Shown piece by piece: positions 1 through 8,008 of a stretch of 64,000 nucleotides of DNA. Numbering within the stretch: position 1 is the stretch's first letter; every line of letters begins with the position of its first letter. Both the position numbers and the translations under genes were made by a program. The DNA comes from Paraconexibacter algicola (GTDB lineage: Bacteria > Actinomycetota > Thermoleophilia > Solirubrobacterales > Solirubrobacteraceae): the NCBI RefSeq assembly GCF_003044185.1, contig NZ_PYYB01000001.1:2872978-2936977 (forward strand), written 5' to 3'. The notes beneath the pieces were generated by a model. The model was not told the origin of the DNA. It searched no databases and worked only from the letters and a program-made list of their open reading frames with translations.

Positions 1-526
1 CGGTGACGCCCGGCGTGCCCTGGTAGACGCCGACGCGGGTCTTGGAGTACGTGTCGCCGCAGCCGATCTCCTCGCCGAACTCCTTCAGCAGCTGGTCGGC
101 GGCGTCGTCCTTCCAGTAGTCGGTGACCCCGAGCATCCGCTCGGCCTCGTCGTAGTGCTCCTCGAGGTCGACGCCCCAGTTGCCCAGGGAGGACCACTGG
201 CCGTCGTTGTAGAACCGCTCGGGTGCCCGGTAGAGCGTGTTGGCGTAGCCGAGCGACCCGCCGCCGACCCCGGCACCGGAGGCGATGAAGATGTCCTTGA
301 AGATCGACAGGCGCAGGATCCCGCGCATCCCGAGCTTCGGCGCGAAGAAGTAGTTGCGCGCGTCCCAGGTGCTCTTGGGGAAGTCCTTGTCCTCGAACCG
401 GCGGCCGGCCTCGAGCACGAGGACCTTGTAGCCCTTCTGCGCGAGCCGCAGCGCGCTGACGCTGCCGCCGAACCCGGATCCGATGACGATCCAGTCGTAG
501 TCGTACTGCCGCTCCACTCCAGCCAT
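1..526 (-). CDS. GMC-family FAD oxidoreductase, N-terminal part (runs off the left edge)
   Basis: About 175 N-terminal residues are visible and the C-terminus lies outside the window. The protein begins MAGVERQYDYDWIVIGSGFGG, a Rossmann FAD-binding loop (GxGxxG) at about residues 16-21, followed by VLVLEAGRRF, where an acidic residue would bind the FAD ribose. GVGGGSLGYANTLYRAP at about residues 85-101 is the GMC motif that contacts the flavin, in the form seen in cholesterol-oxidase-like actinobacterial GMC enzymes. There is no signal peptide, so it is probably cytosolic. The ATG at 526 is preceded by a purine-rich stretch, and a TAGGCT hexamer lies further upstream, so this gene probably has a leader. 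The substrate (sterol or another alcohol) cannot be told from this half. Confidence 0.85.
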   Translation of the reverse strand, partial: MAGVERQYDYDWIVIGSGFGGSVSALRLAQKGYKVLVLEAGRRFEDKDFPKSTWDARNYFFAPKLGMRGILRLSIFKDIFIASGAGVGGGSLGYANTLYRAPERFYNDGQWSSLGNWGVDLEEHYDEAERMLGVTDYWKDDAADQLLKEFGEEIGCGDTYSKTRVGVYQGTPGVT

Positions 527-600
527 CCGTCCGTCCCTCTCCGTGCTTCGTGACCGTGCGGTCAGCAGCCTAGCGCAGGAACGTGACGCCTGCGTCAGGT

Positions 601-1782
601 TTACGCGGGCATGTGCCGGATCCGGTCGCGCGCCTCCGCGTAGCGCACCGCCTCGTAGGCGATCATCACGACGTACACCGCGGTGATCGCGGTCAGCGTC
701 ACGAGCGCGTCGATCTCGCGGGCGAGCGGGATCAGCGCCAGGCACAGCGCCGCCGCGGCGATCCGCCGCCACGCGACCGTCCGCACGTTGCGCAGCCGGA
801 ACAGCACGTGCCCGACGAGATACAGCGCCGCGCCGCCGCACAGCGCCACCGCCGGGACCGTCTTCAGCGGCTCGTCGACCTCGCCGAGCGTCTTCTTGAT
901 GCCCAGGGCGACGAGCACGATCCCCGCGATCATCAGCAGATGGATGTAGCTGTAGGAGTCGCGCGCCATCGCGTTGCGCACGGCCCCCGTCGCCTCGTGC
1001 AGGTGCCGCTCGGCGACCAGCGCCACCACGTCGAAGTAGACCCACCACAGCGCCGCCGTCAGCGCGGTCCCCAGCACCGCGGCGAGCACGACCGGCCCGG
1101 TCAGCTCCTCCTCCGAGGCGCCGACCCCCAGCGCGACGATCGACTCGCCCAGCGCGATGATCACGATCAGGCCGTGCCGCTCGGCGAAGTGCCCCGCCGA
1201 CACGCGCCAGCCCCCGGTGCCGCTCAGCAGCCCGCCGCCGAAGTCGATCAGCAGCGCCAGCGCCCACAGCGCCCCCTGGAGCGTGCCGTCCGTGAACGCC
1301 GCGGCCAGCAGCAGCCCGCACGAGATCGCCGTGGTCGTCCCCAGCCGCTGGACCGCGTGCCGCAGGTCCACGTCGTCGTCCGACAGCGCGTACAGCCCGA
1401 TCTGCAGGAACCGCACCACCGCGTACGCGCCCGCGAACACGACCGCGTCGTCGTCGAACGCCTCCGGGATCGCCAGCGACACCACGAGCATCGACGCCAT
1501 CACGGCGAAGAACACGAGCCGGGTGACGCCCTCCTCCGGGTCGATGGCGTTCGTCAGCCACGCGTAGCCGACCCACGCCCACCAGACCGCGCCGAGCACG
1601 AGCATGCCGCGCGCCAGCCCCTCCGCCGACGGGTTCGCCGCCATCGCGGCGGTCACCTGCGTGAACGCGAAGACGAACACGAGGTCGAAGAACAGCTCGA
1701 GCGCCGTGACCTTCCGCTCGGCCTCGTCGTGCGTCTGCGGCACGAGCATCGGATCGTCGTCGGGCAGCGTGCGGGTCCCCAT
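601..1782 (-). CDS. LtrA-family (low temperature requirement A) membrane protein
   Basis: This 393-residue, very hydrophobic protein has about eleven predicted membrane segments. The N-terminus contains ELFFDLVFVFAFTQVT at about residues 29-44, which is the LtrA signature, and GLIVIIALGESIVALG in the middle is also typical. LtrA was named from a Listeria mutant that could not grow in the cold, and its biochemical role is unknown. Length matches the family. The ATG at 1782 lies 9 nt after a TAGCAT -10 hexamer on the minus strand, which suggests a leaderless transcript. It is divergent from the alcohol dehydrogenase at 1844. Confidence 0.9.
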   Translation of the reverse strand: MGTRTLPDDDPMLVPQTHDEAERKVTALELFFDLVFVFAFTQVTAAMAANPSAEGLARGMLVLGAVWWAWVGYAWLTNAIDPEEGVTRLVFFAVMASMLVVSLAIPEAFDDDAVVFAGAYAVVRFLQIGLYALSDDDVDLRHAVQRLGTTTAISCGLLLAAAFTDGTLQGALWALALLIDFGGGLLSGTGGWRVSAGHFAERHGLIVIIALGESIVALGVGASEEELTGPVVLAAVLGTALTAALWWVYFDVVALVAERHLHEATGAVRNAMARDSYSYIHLLMIAGIVLVALGIKKTLGEVDEPLKTVPAVALCGGAALYLVGHVLFRLRNVRTVAWRRIAAAALCLALIPLAREIDALVTLTAITAVYVVMIAYEAVRYAEARDRIRHMPA

Positions 1783-1791
1783 CGCCGCGCA

Positions 1792-1797
1792 ATGCTA
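1792..1797 (-). promoter_or_regulatory. Putative -10 element of the LtrA gene
   Basis: TAGCAT on the minus strand ends 9 nt before the ATG, a leaderless arrangement seen repeatedly in this window. No clear -35 box. Confidence 0.4.
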
Positions 1798-1831
1798 CGC
1801 GCAGCCGCGCGACCCGGCCCCGGGCTCCCGG

Positions 1832-1837
1832 TAGGTT
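1832..1837 (+). promoter_or_regulatory. Putative -10 element of the alcohol dehydrogenase gene
   Basis: TAGGTT is followed by 6 nt and then the ATG at 1844, so transcription would begin at or next to the start codon. There is no Shine-Dalgarno sequence between. Confidence 0.45.
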
Positions 1838-1843
1838 CCGCCC

Positions 1844-2956
1844 ATGAAGATCCGAGCAGCTGTCCTGGAGGAGTTCGGCGCACCCCTGGTGGTGCAGGAA
1901 GTCGACCTCGCCGAGCCGAAGGCCGGGGAGGTGCTCGTCCGCGTCGTCGCGTGCGGCGTGTGCCACACCGACATGTACACCGCCTCCGGCGTCGACCCGT
2001 CCGGCTACGCGCCGACCGTGCTCGGGCACGAGGGCGCCGGCGTCGTCGAGCGCGTGGGGGAAGGCGTCAGCTCGCTGAAGGTCGGTGATCACGTCGTCAC
2101 CCTGTTCGCGCCGCAGTGCCGCGAGTGCGACCACTGCACCTCCGGCAAGACGAACCTCTGCATGGCGATCCGCGCCGAGCAGAACAACGGCTACCTGCCC
2201 GACGGGACCACGCGCCTGTCCCGCGACGGCGAGCCCATCCGGCACTTCATGGGCACGTCGACCTTCGCGGAGTACACGGTCATGCCCGAGATCGCGCTCG
2301 CGAAGATCAACCCCGAGGCCCCGCTGGACCGCGCCTGCCTGTTCGCCTGCGGCCTGTCGACCGGGCTCGGCGCGGCGATGAACACCGCCAAGGTCGAGGC
2401 GGGCTCCACCTGCGTCGTCTTCGGCGCCGGCATGGTCGGCCTCGGCGCGGTCGCCGGCTGTCGCCTGCAGAACGCCGGGCGGATCGTCTGCGTGGACCTC
2501 TCCAGCGACCGGCTCGAGCTCGCCAAGGGGCAGGGCGCCACCGACACGATCGTCGCCGACGAGCACACCACCGAGAAGATCCTCGAGATGACCGGTGGCA
2601 TGGGCGCCGACTACACCTTCGAGGCGACCGGGCTCGTCACGGTCATGCAGCAGGCCGTCGAGACCGCCCGCATGGGCTGGGGTCTCGCCACCATGGCCGG
2701 GGTCGCCGGCAAGGGCGAGACGCTCGACGTCATCCCCCGCTGGCTCATCCAGGGCCGCCGCGTCGCCGGCTCCTCGTTCGGCGGCGTCAAGGGCCGCGAC
2801 GAGGTCCCGCAGCTCGTGCAGCGCTACCTCGACGGCGACATCGACGTCGACGCGTTCATGTCGCACCGCATCACCCTCGACGAGGTCAACAAGGGCTTCG
2901 ACCTGATGCACCACCAGGACGGCATCCGCTCGGTCATCGAGATGGGGACCGCCTGA
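1844..2956 (+). CDS. Zinc-dependent alcohol dehydrogenase (MDR family, NDMA-dependent type)
   Basis: This 370-residue medium-chain dehydrogenase should interconvert alcohols and aldehydes with a nicotinamide cofactor. ACGVCHTD at about residue 37 carries the catalytic-zinc Cys, and GHEGAGVVERVGEGV at about 66-80 holds the conserved His-Glu. Four cysteines in CRECDHCTSGKTNLC (about 93-107) bind the structural zinc. VFGAGMVGLGAVAG at about 192-205 is the coenzyme Rossmann loop. Actinobacterial members with this architecture often keep NAD(H) tightly bound and are assayed with the artificial acceptor NDMA; that assignment is an inference from overall similarity. It stands alone, with its own -10 box at 1832 and a hairpin after the stop. 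Confidence 0.88.
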   Translation: MKIRAAVLEEFGAPLVVQEVDLAEPKAGEVLVRVVACGVCHTDMYTASGVDPSGYAPTVLGHEGAGVVERVGEGVSSLKVGDHVVTLFAPQCRECDHCTSGKTNLCMAIRAEQNNGYLPDGTTRLSRDGEPIRHFMGTSTFAEYTVMPEIALAKINPEAPLDRACLFACGLSTGLGAAMNTAKVEAGSTCVVFGAGMVGLGAVAGCRLQNAGRIVCVDLSSDRLELAKGQGATDTIVADEHTTEKILEMTGGMGADYTFEATGLVTVMQQAVETARMGWGLATMAGVAGKGETLDVIPRWLIQGRRVAGSSFGGVKGRDEVPQLVQRYLDGDIDVDAFMSHRITLDEVNKGFDLMHHQDGIRSVIEMGTA

Positions 2957-2967
2957 GCGGTCCGGTG

Positions 2968-2995
2968 GGCGGGGCCTCCCTGCGGGCGCCCCGCC
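2968..2995. terminator. Hairpin between convergent genes
   Basis: GGCGGGGC at 2968-2975 pairs perfectly with GCCCCGCC at 2988-2995 across a 12-nt loop. It lies between the stop of the alcohol dehydrogenase and the stop of the opposing gene, so it could end both transcripts. There is no U-tract. Confidence 0.45.
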
Positions 2996-2998
2996 GCG

Positions 2999-3550
2999 CT
3001 AGATCCCGGCCGCCGGCGGCGGCCAGCCCGGCTCCATCTCGTACTCGTCGTCCTCGCCGAGCGTGATCACCAGCGGGTCGTTGCCGCGGGCCGAGATCGA
3101 GATCGGGGTGTCCGGGTCGTTCGTGCGCCACGTGGCGATCACCGCGTCGCGCGGGCCGATGCGGCGGGTCAGGCCGATCACCGCCTCGGCGTAGTGCTCG
3201 ACGCCGCCGATCATCGCGGCGATCTCCCCGGTCTCCCGGTTGACCTCGAACGGCGGGAGCTGACGGACCTCGGGCACGTCGGGCTCCGGGACGTCGAGCT
3301 CGATCGCGTGCGGGAGCTGGAAGACCTGCTCGTCCACGACCACCTCGATCGGGAGCAGCTGCCCGACGTCGACGAGCGCCGGGCCCTCGCCGACCCCGTG
3401 CTCCATCAGCGCGATCGCGCGGATCGCGCCGCTGCGGTGCAGGAACTCGCGCAGGAGCGCGACGACCGGGTCGAGCGGACCGACGGACGCGACGAGCACC
3501 GCGGGCTCGTCGTCGTCGCGCTGCGGGTCGGGGCCGGGGGCGTCGTCCAT
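2999..3550 (-). CDS. Hypothetical acidic protein
   Basis: I do not recognise this 183-residue protein. It has no signal peptide or membrane segment, is rich in Asp, Glu and Pro, and has no cysteine or metal motif that I can see. A much longer open frame continues upstream to 4018, but that part is antisense to the histidine kinase. I therefore start at the ATG at 3550, which lies just outside the divergent kinase gene. The C-terminal half (about residues 105-175) alternates short hydrophobic runs and turns, as in a small beta-rich domain. Codon bias is normal, and an opposite-strand shadow is unlikely because no other gene covers the region. Confidence 0.65.
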   Translation of the reverse strand: MDDAPGPDPQRDDDEPAVLVASVGPLDPVVALLREFLHRSGAIRAIALMEHGVGEGPALVDVGQLLPIEVVVDEQVFQLPHAIELDVPEPDVPEVRQLPPFEVNRETGEIAAMIGGVEHYAEAVIGLTRRIGPRDAVIATWRTNDPDTPISISARGNDPLVITLGEDDEYEMEPGWPPPAAGI

Positions 3551-3607
3551 GCTCCCATGGTGCCATGTGGCTTCAGTCGGGCGCCCTTCCTGCCGAAGGA
3601 GGTCGGG

Positions 3608-4714
3608 ATGGCGTCTCGCCCCGCCCCGGTTCCCCACCCCGACGAAGCTGCGAAGCAGGTCGCACTTGCCGACCTCTCCGGGGAGCTGCTCGCGCTCCTG
3701 CGCCCGGGTGGCGAGGTCGTCGACGCCAACAGCGCGTGGACGGAGCTGCTCGACTTCGAGCCCGGGATGGGCGTCGACGCCCTGCGGCAGCGGCTGCACG
3801 AGGACGACCGGCTCGCGTTCGAGGAGGCCCGCCGCACGGTCCTCCAGGGCGGCGACGTCCACGGCCAGGTCGTCCGCTTCCTCGCCCCCGACGGCCGCTG
3901 GCTCGAGCTGGAGTGGAGCTGCCGGCTGCTCGCCGACCACGGCCTGCTCGCGATCCGCGGGCGCGACGTCACCGAGCAGCGCCAGCTCGCCCGCGAGCAC
4001 GACCGGCGCGCCCGCCACCTCGAGCAGGTCAACGACGAGCTGCGCGAGTTCGCCTACGTCGCCTCACACGACCTCTCCGAGCCGCTGCGCATGGTCACCA
4101 GCTACCTCGACCTCGTCCGTCGCCGCTACGACGAGCAGCTCGACGACACCGGCCGCGAGTTCATCCACTTCGCCGTCGACGGGGCGCACCGGATGCGCGC
4201 CCTGATCGACGACCTGCTGCGCTACTCGCGCATCGGCGGCGCGCTCCCCGACCACGCGCCCGTCGACCTCGACGCGCTGCTGCGGACCGTCTGCCAGGAC
4301 CTCGAGGAGACGATCGGGGAGGCCGGCGCGACGATCGAGGCCGCGCCGCTCGGCACCGTCGTCGGCGACGCCACCATGCTCGGGCAGCTGCTGCAGAACC
4401 TGCTCGTCAACGCCGTGAAGTTCCGCACCGCCGAGCGCGCCCCGCACGTCACCCTCGGCGCCCGCCGCACCGGCGGCACGCTCGTCCTCGAGGTCAGCGA
4501 CAACGGCATCGGCATCGACGCCACGCAGCTCGAGCGGATCTTCCAGGTGTTCACGCGCCTGCACTCGCGCGACGAGTACGACGGCACCGGCATCGGGCTC
4601 TCGATCTGCCGGCGGATCTGCGAGCGCCACGGCGGCACGATCACCGCCCGCTCGGTCCCCGGCGAGGGCACGACCTTCGTCGTCACCCTCCGCGACGAGG
4701 CGGTCGGCGCATGA
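3608..4714 (+). CDS. PAS-type sensor histidine kinase (phytochrome-like HisKA class)
   Basis: This 368-residue cytosolic kinase has no membrane segment. Residues about 15-130 look like a PAS/PAC fold (ELLALLRPGGEVVDANSAW, then a tail ending RGRDVTEQRQLA). The dimerisation helix carries ASHDLSEPLRMV with the phospho-acceptor at His154. The ATPase domain shows LLQNLLVNAVKF (N box, about 265), DNGIGID (G1, about 301) and GTGIGLSICRRI (G2, about 328). I use the ATG at 3608 because AAGGAGG stands 5-6 nt before it; the open frame extends far upstream only by chance. The stop overlaps the next ATG (ATGA), so the kinase and the REC-GGDEF-EAL protein are probably translated together and form one signalling pair. 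Confidence 0.9.
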   Translation: MASRPAPVPHPDEAAKQVALADLSGELLALLRPGGEVVDANSAWTELLDFEPGMGVDALRQRLHEDDRLAFEEARRTVLQGGDVHGQVVRFLAPDGRWLELEWSCRLLADHGLLAIRGRDVTEQRQLAREHDRRARHLEQVNDELREFAYVASHDLSEPLRMVTSYLDLVRRRYDEQLDDTGREFIHFAVDGAHRMRALIDDLLRYSRIGGALPDHAPVDLDALLRTVCQDLEETIGEAGATIEAAPLGTVVGDATMLGQLLQNLLVNAVKFRTAERAPHVTLGARRTGGTLVLEVSDNGIGIDATQLERIFQVFTRLHSRDEYDGTGIGLSICRRICERHGGTITARSVPGEGTTFVVTLRDEAVGA

Positions 4715-6471
4715 CCATCGTCGTCGGCACCGACGGCCGCCCGCGGCCCGCGCGCGACCACGGGCCCGGCGCCGCCGCGCTGCGGATCCTCGTCATCGAG
4801 GACAACCCCGGCGACGCCGTGCTCGTCCGCGAGATGCTCCGGGAGACCGCGGAGACCGGCTACGTGCTCACCCACACGCGGCGGCTGCGCGACGGGATCG
4901 CCCACCTGCTCGAGGCCGGCGCCGACTGCGTCCTGCTCGACCTCGCGCTGCCCGACGCCACCGGCCTGGACGCCGTCGCGCAGCTGCGCACGGTCGCCGT
5001 CGACCTGCCGATCATCGTCCTGTCCGGCCGCGCCGACGAGACGCTCGCGGTCCGCGCCGTCCAGGAGGGCGCCCAGGACTACCTCATCAAGGGCCAGGTC
5101 GACCCGCGGCTGCTCGCCCGCTCGATCACCTACGCGATCGAGCGCAAGCGCGCGGAGGTGCAGCTCGCCCACCAGGCGCTGCACGACGCGCTCACCGGCC
5201 TGCCCAACCGGGCGCTGTTCCTCGACCGGCTCGCCCAGGCGCTCTCGCGGATGGACCGCCACGAGGCCCAGGTCGCGGTCCTGTTCCTCGACCTCGACCG
5301 CTTCAAGATCGTCAACGACTCGCTCGGCCACGGCGCCGGGGACCGGCTGCTCGTCGACGTCGCCGCGCGCCTCCAGGACGCGCTGCGCGGCGGCGACACC
5401 GCCGCCCGCTTCGGTGGCGACGAGTTCGCCGTCCTGTGCGAGGCGGTCGACGGCGAACGCCAGGCGATCGCGATCGCCGAGCGGATCGCCGCCGCGCTCG
5501 ACGCGCCCTTCCAGCTCGGGGGCGAGGAGGTGTTCGTCCGCACCAGCGTCGGCATCGCGCTCGCCGGCGGACGCGGCGACGGGGGCCCCGACGCGGTCGT
5601 CCGGGACGCGGACGCCGCCATGTACCGGGCCAAGGAGCGCGGCGGCGGCGTCTACGAGGTCTTCGACGACGGGATGCGCGAGCGCGCGCTGCGCCGGCTG
5701 GAGACCGAGAACAGCCTGCGCCGCGCCCTGCTGCACGACGAGTTCGTCCTGCACTACCAGCCGCAGGTGCGCATGGTCACCGGCGCGATCACCGGCGTCG
5801 AGGCGCTCGTGCGCTGGAACCACCCCGAGCGCGGCCTCGTCTCGCCCGCGGAGTTCATCACCAGCGCCGAGGAGACCGGGCTGATCACGACGCTCGGCGC
5901 CTGGGTCCTCGAGGAGGCCTGCCGCCAGTCGGCGGCCTGGAGCGCCGCGCGGCCCGGCCACCCCCCGATCACCGTGTCGGTGAACCTCTCGGCCCGCCAG
6001 ATCGCCCACCCGGACCTCGTCGCCACCGTCGCCGCGACGATCGAGCGCACCGGGGTCGACCCGGCGACGCTGTGCTTCGAGGTCACCGAGACCGCGGTCA
6101 CCGACGACCACGACCGCGCCGCCAGCGTCCTGCACCAGCTCAAGGCGCTCGGCCTGACGCTCGCGATCGACGACTTCGGCACCGGCTACTCGTCCCTGCG
6201 GGCGCTCCAGCGCTTCCCGTTCGACGCGGTGAAGATCGACCGCTCGTTCGTGCGCGGGATCGAGACCTCCGAGCAGGAGGCGGCGATCGTCGCCGCGATC
6301 GTCTCGCTCAGCCACGCGCTGGGACTGCGGACCGTCGCCGAGGGGATCGAGGACGTCCGCCAGGTCCAGCGGCTGCGCGGCCTGGGCTGCGACACCGCCC
6401 AGGGCTACTTCTTCGCGCGGCCCGCGGCGCCCGAGGCGCTCGCCGAGCTGCTCGGCGTCACGCCGGGGTAG
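4711..6471 (+). CDS. Response regulator with GGDEF and EAL domains (cyclic-di-GMP turnover)
   Basis: This 586-residue protein has three domains. The receiver (about 22-140) has acidic residues in LVIEDNPGD, a phospho-acceptor Asp77 in VLLDLALPDATG, and a Lys near LIKGQ. The diguanylate cyclase domain (about 155-320) keeps an intact GGDEF at 235-239. The EAL phosphodiesterase domain (about 335-580) keeps EALVRW from Glu364, plus DDFGTGYSSL and KIDRSFV. An RGGD motif five residues before GGDEF matches the allosteric inhibitory I-site. Both catalytic domains therefore look competent. The start overlaps the stop of the upstream kinase by 4 nt, so phosphorylation by that kinase presumably tips the balance between making and degrading c-di-GMP. 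Confidence 0.92.
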   Translation: MTIVVGTDGRPRPARDHGPGAAALRILVIEDNPGDAVLVREMLRETAETGYVLTHTRRLRDGIAHLLEAGADCVLLDLALPDATGLDAVAQLRTVAVDLPIIVLSGRADETLAVRAVQEGAQDYLIKGQVDPRLLARSITYAIERKRAEVQLAHQALHDALTGLPNRALFLDRLAQALSRMDRHEAQVAVLFLDLDRFKIVNDSLGHGAGDRLLVDVAARLQDALRGGDTAARFGGDEFAVLCEAVDGERQAIAIAERIAAALDAPFQLGGEEVFVRTSVGIALAGGRGDGGPDAVVRDADAAMYRAKERGGGVYEVFDDGMRERALRRLETENSLRRALLHDEFVLHYQPQVRMVTGAITGVEALVRWNHPERGLVSPAEFITSAEETGLITTLGAWVLEEACRQSAAWSAARPGHPPITVSVNLSARQIAHPDLVATVAATIERTGVDPATLCFEVTETAVTDDHDRAASVLHQLKALGLTLAIDDFGTGYSSLRALQRFPFDAVKIDRSFVRGIETSEQEAAIVAAIVSLSHALGLRTVAEGIEDVRQVQRLRGLGCDTAQGYFFARPAAPEALAELLGVTPG

Positions 6472-8008
6472 CGAGCCGCGTCGGGGCGCTGCGGCCGCGC
6501 AGCACGACCGCGTCGCCGAGGGCCCACAGCGCCCGTTCGTCGGCGGCACCCGCCGCCTCCAGCGCCCGCTCGCTCGCGGCGATCAGCCGCGGCTGCTCCT
6601 TGGCCAGCTCGGTCAGTCGCGCCGCCTCGTTCACCGGATCGCCGATCACCGTGTACTCGAAGCGGTCCGCCGCGCCGACGTTGCCCGCCACCACCGTGCC
6701 GTAGGACACGCCGATCGCCGCCCGCACCCCGTCGACCTCGGCGACGAGGCGATCCTGCATCTCCCGGGCCGCGCCGAGCGCCGCGCCCGCTGGGTCGTCG
6801 TGGGCCAGCGGCGCCCCGAACACGCACAGCGCCCCGTCGCCCTCGAACTTGTTCACCAGGCCGCCGTGCGCGCGCGTGACCTCGACGACGACGGCGAAGA
6901 ACGCGTTGAGGATCGTGACGACCTCCGTCGGCGAGCGGTCGCTGGCGAGCGCCGTCGAGCCGACGAGATCGACGAACAGCGCGGCGGCCTGACGTTCCTC
7001 GCCGCCGAGCCGCACCCCCTCCTCCATCGCGCGCTGCGCCACGTCGTGGCCGACGTGACGGCCGAACAGGTCGCGCACCCGCTCACGCTCCCGCAGGCCG
7101 CCGACCATCCGGTTGAAGCCCGCCTGCAGGAACCCGACCTCGCTCGCGTCGTTCACCGGCACGCTGACGTCCAGGTCGCCCTGCTCGACCCGGCCGAGCG
7201 CGTCGCGCAGCTGCGCCAGCGGATCCGCGATCGAGCGCGCGGTCAGCACGATCGCCAGCAGCCCGATCACCAGCGAGATCGCGCTCAGCGCGACCACCGA
7301 CCGCGCGAGCTCGACACGCCCCACGTCCTCCTGCCCGAGCGCGACCGCGCACAGCACCAGCGCCCCGGTGATCGGCACCGCGCTGCCCAGCGCCCAGCCG
7401 AACACCGACCGCACCGCGACACCCGGGACGATCCGGTACCGCTGCGGGGCCGCGTCCTCGAGCGCGCGCGCGACGATCGAGCGGCCGAACCGCACCGCCA
7501 GCAGCGACGCGACCGCCGCGGTCGCCACCCCGGCGAGCAGCACGGTGATGCCGACCTCGAACGCCCACAGCGCGTCGACCGTCAGGTTCAGGCCGCTGAA
7601 GATCACCGCCGCGAGCGCCCACAGGCCCAGCTGCATCGAGAACAGCCGGATCGGCATCGCCACGACCCGGCGCCGCTCGCGCGCGGTCGGCGCCCGGCCC
7701 TCGCGCATCCAGACCGTCGCCCCGTCGCCGATCCGGCGACCGACCCGGACCCCGACCAGCAGCGCGAACGGCACGTAGATCGCGATCGCCACGAAGTTCC
7801 GCAGCGCCGTCTGCGACGCGAACGGGTCGACCGGGAGCGGCAGCACGAGCGTCAGCAGCAGCACGACGATCGCCACGCCGACGAGGCTCGACGTCACGCA
7901 CGCCGCCACGATCGTCAGCGTCGTGATCCGCTGCACCGCGTCGTCGTGCGTCTCCCCGGGCGTGCCCGCGAGGACCGCGCGCAGGACCGCCAGCCGCTCG
8001 CGCAGCAT
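6458..8008 (-). CDS. Membrane adenylate/guanylate cyclase with HAMP domain
   Basis: This 516-residue class III cyclase resembles the actinobacterial HAMP-cyclase family. The first 240 residues hold about six hydrophobic segments, beginning with LTIVAACVTSSLVGVAIVVL. A HAMP-like linker (ARSIADPLAQLRDALGRV to FNRMVGGLRER) precedes the catalytic domain. Metal-binding aspartates are visible in AALFVDLVGSTAL and KFEGDGALCVFG, and the transition-state Asn/Arg pair in GDPVNEAARL. It should make cAMP (or cGMP) at the inner membrane. The start codon directly abuts the stop of the upstream gene at 8009, so the two are co-expressed. Its 3' end overlaps the EAL gene on the other strand by 14 bp. Confidence 0.9.
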   Translation of the reverse strand: MLRERLAVLRAVLAGTPGETHDDAVQRITTLTIVAACVTSSLVGVAIVVLLLTLVLPLPVDPFASQTALRNFVAIAIYVPFALLVGVRVGRRIGDGATVWMREGRAPTARERRRVVAMPIRLFSMQLGLWALAAVIFSGLNLTVDALWAFEVGITVLLAGVATAAVASLLAVRFGRSIVARALEDAAPQRYRIVPGVAVRSVFGWALGSAVPITGALVLCAVALGQEDVGRVELARSVVALSAISLVIGLLAIVLTARSIADPLAQLRDALGRVEQGDLDVSVPVNDASEVGFLQAGFNRMVGGLRERERVRDLFGRHVGHDVAQRAMEEGVRLGGEERQAAALFVDLVGSTALASDRSPTEVVTILNAFFAVVVEVTRAHGGLVNKFEGDGALCVFGAPLAHDDPAGAALGAAREMQDRLVAEVDGVRAAIGVSYGTVVAGNVGAADRFEYTVIGDPVNEAARLTELAKEQPRLIAASERALEAAGAADERALWALGDAVVLRGRSAPTRLATPA

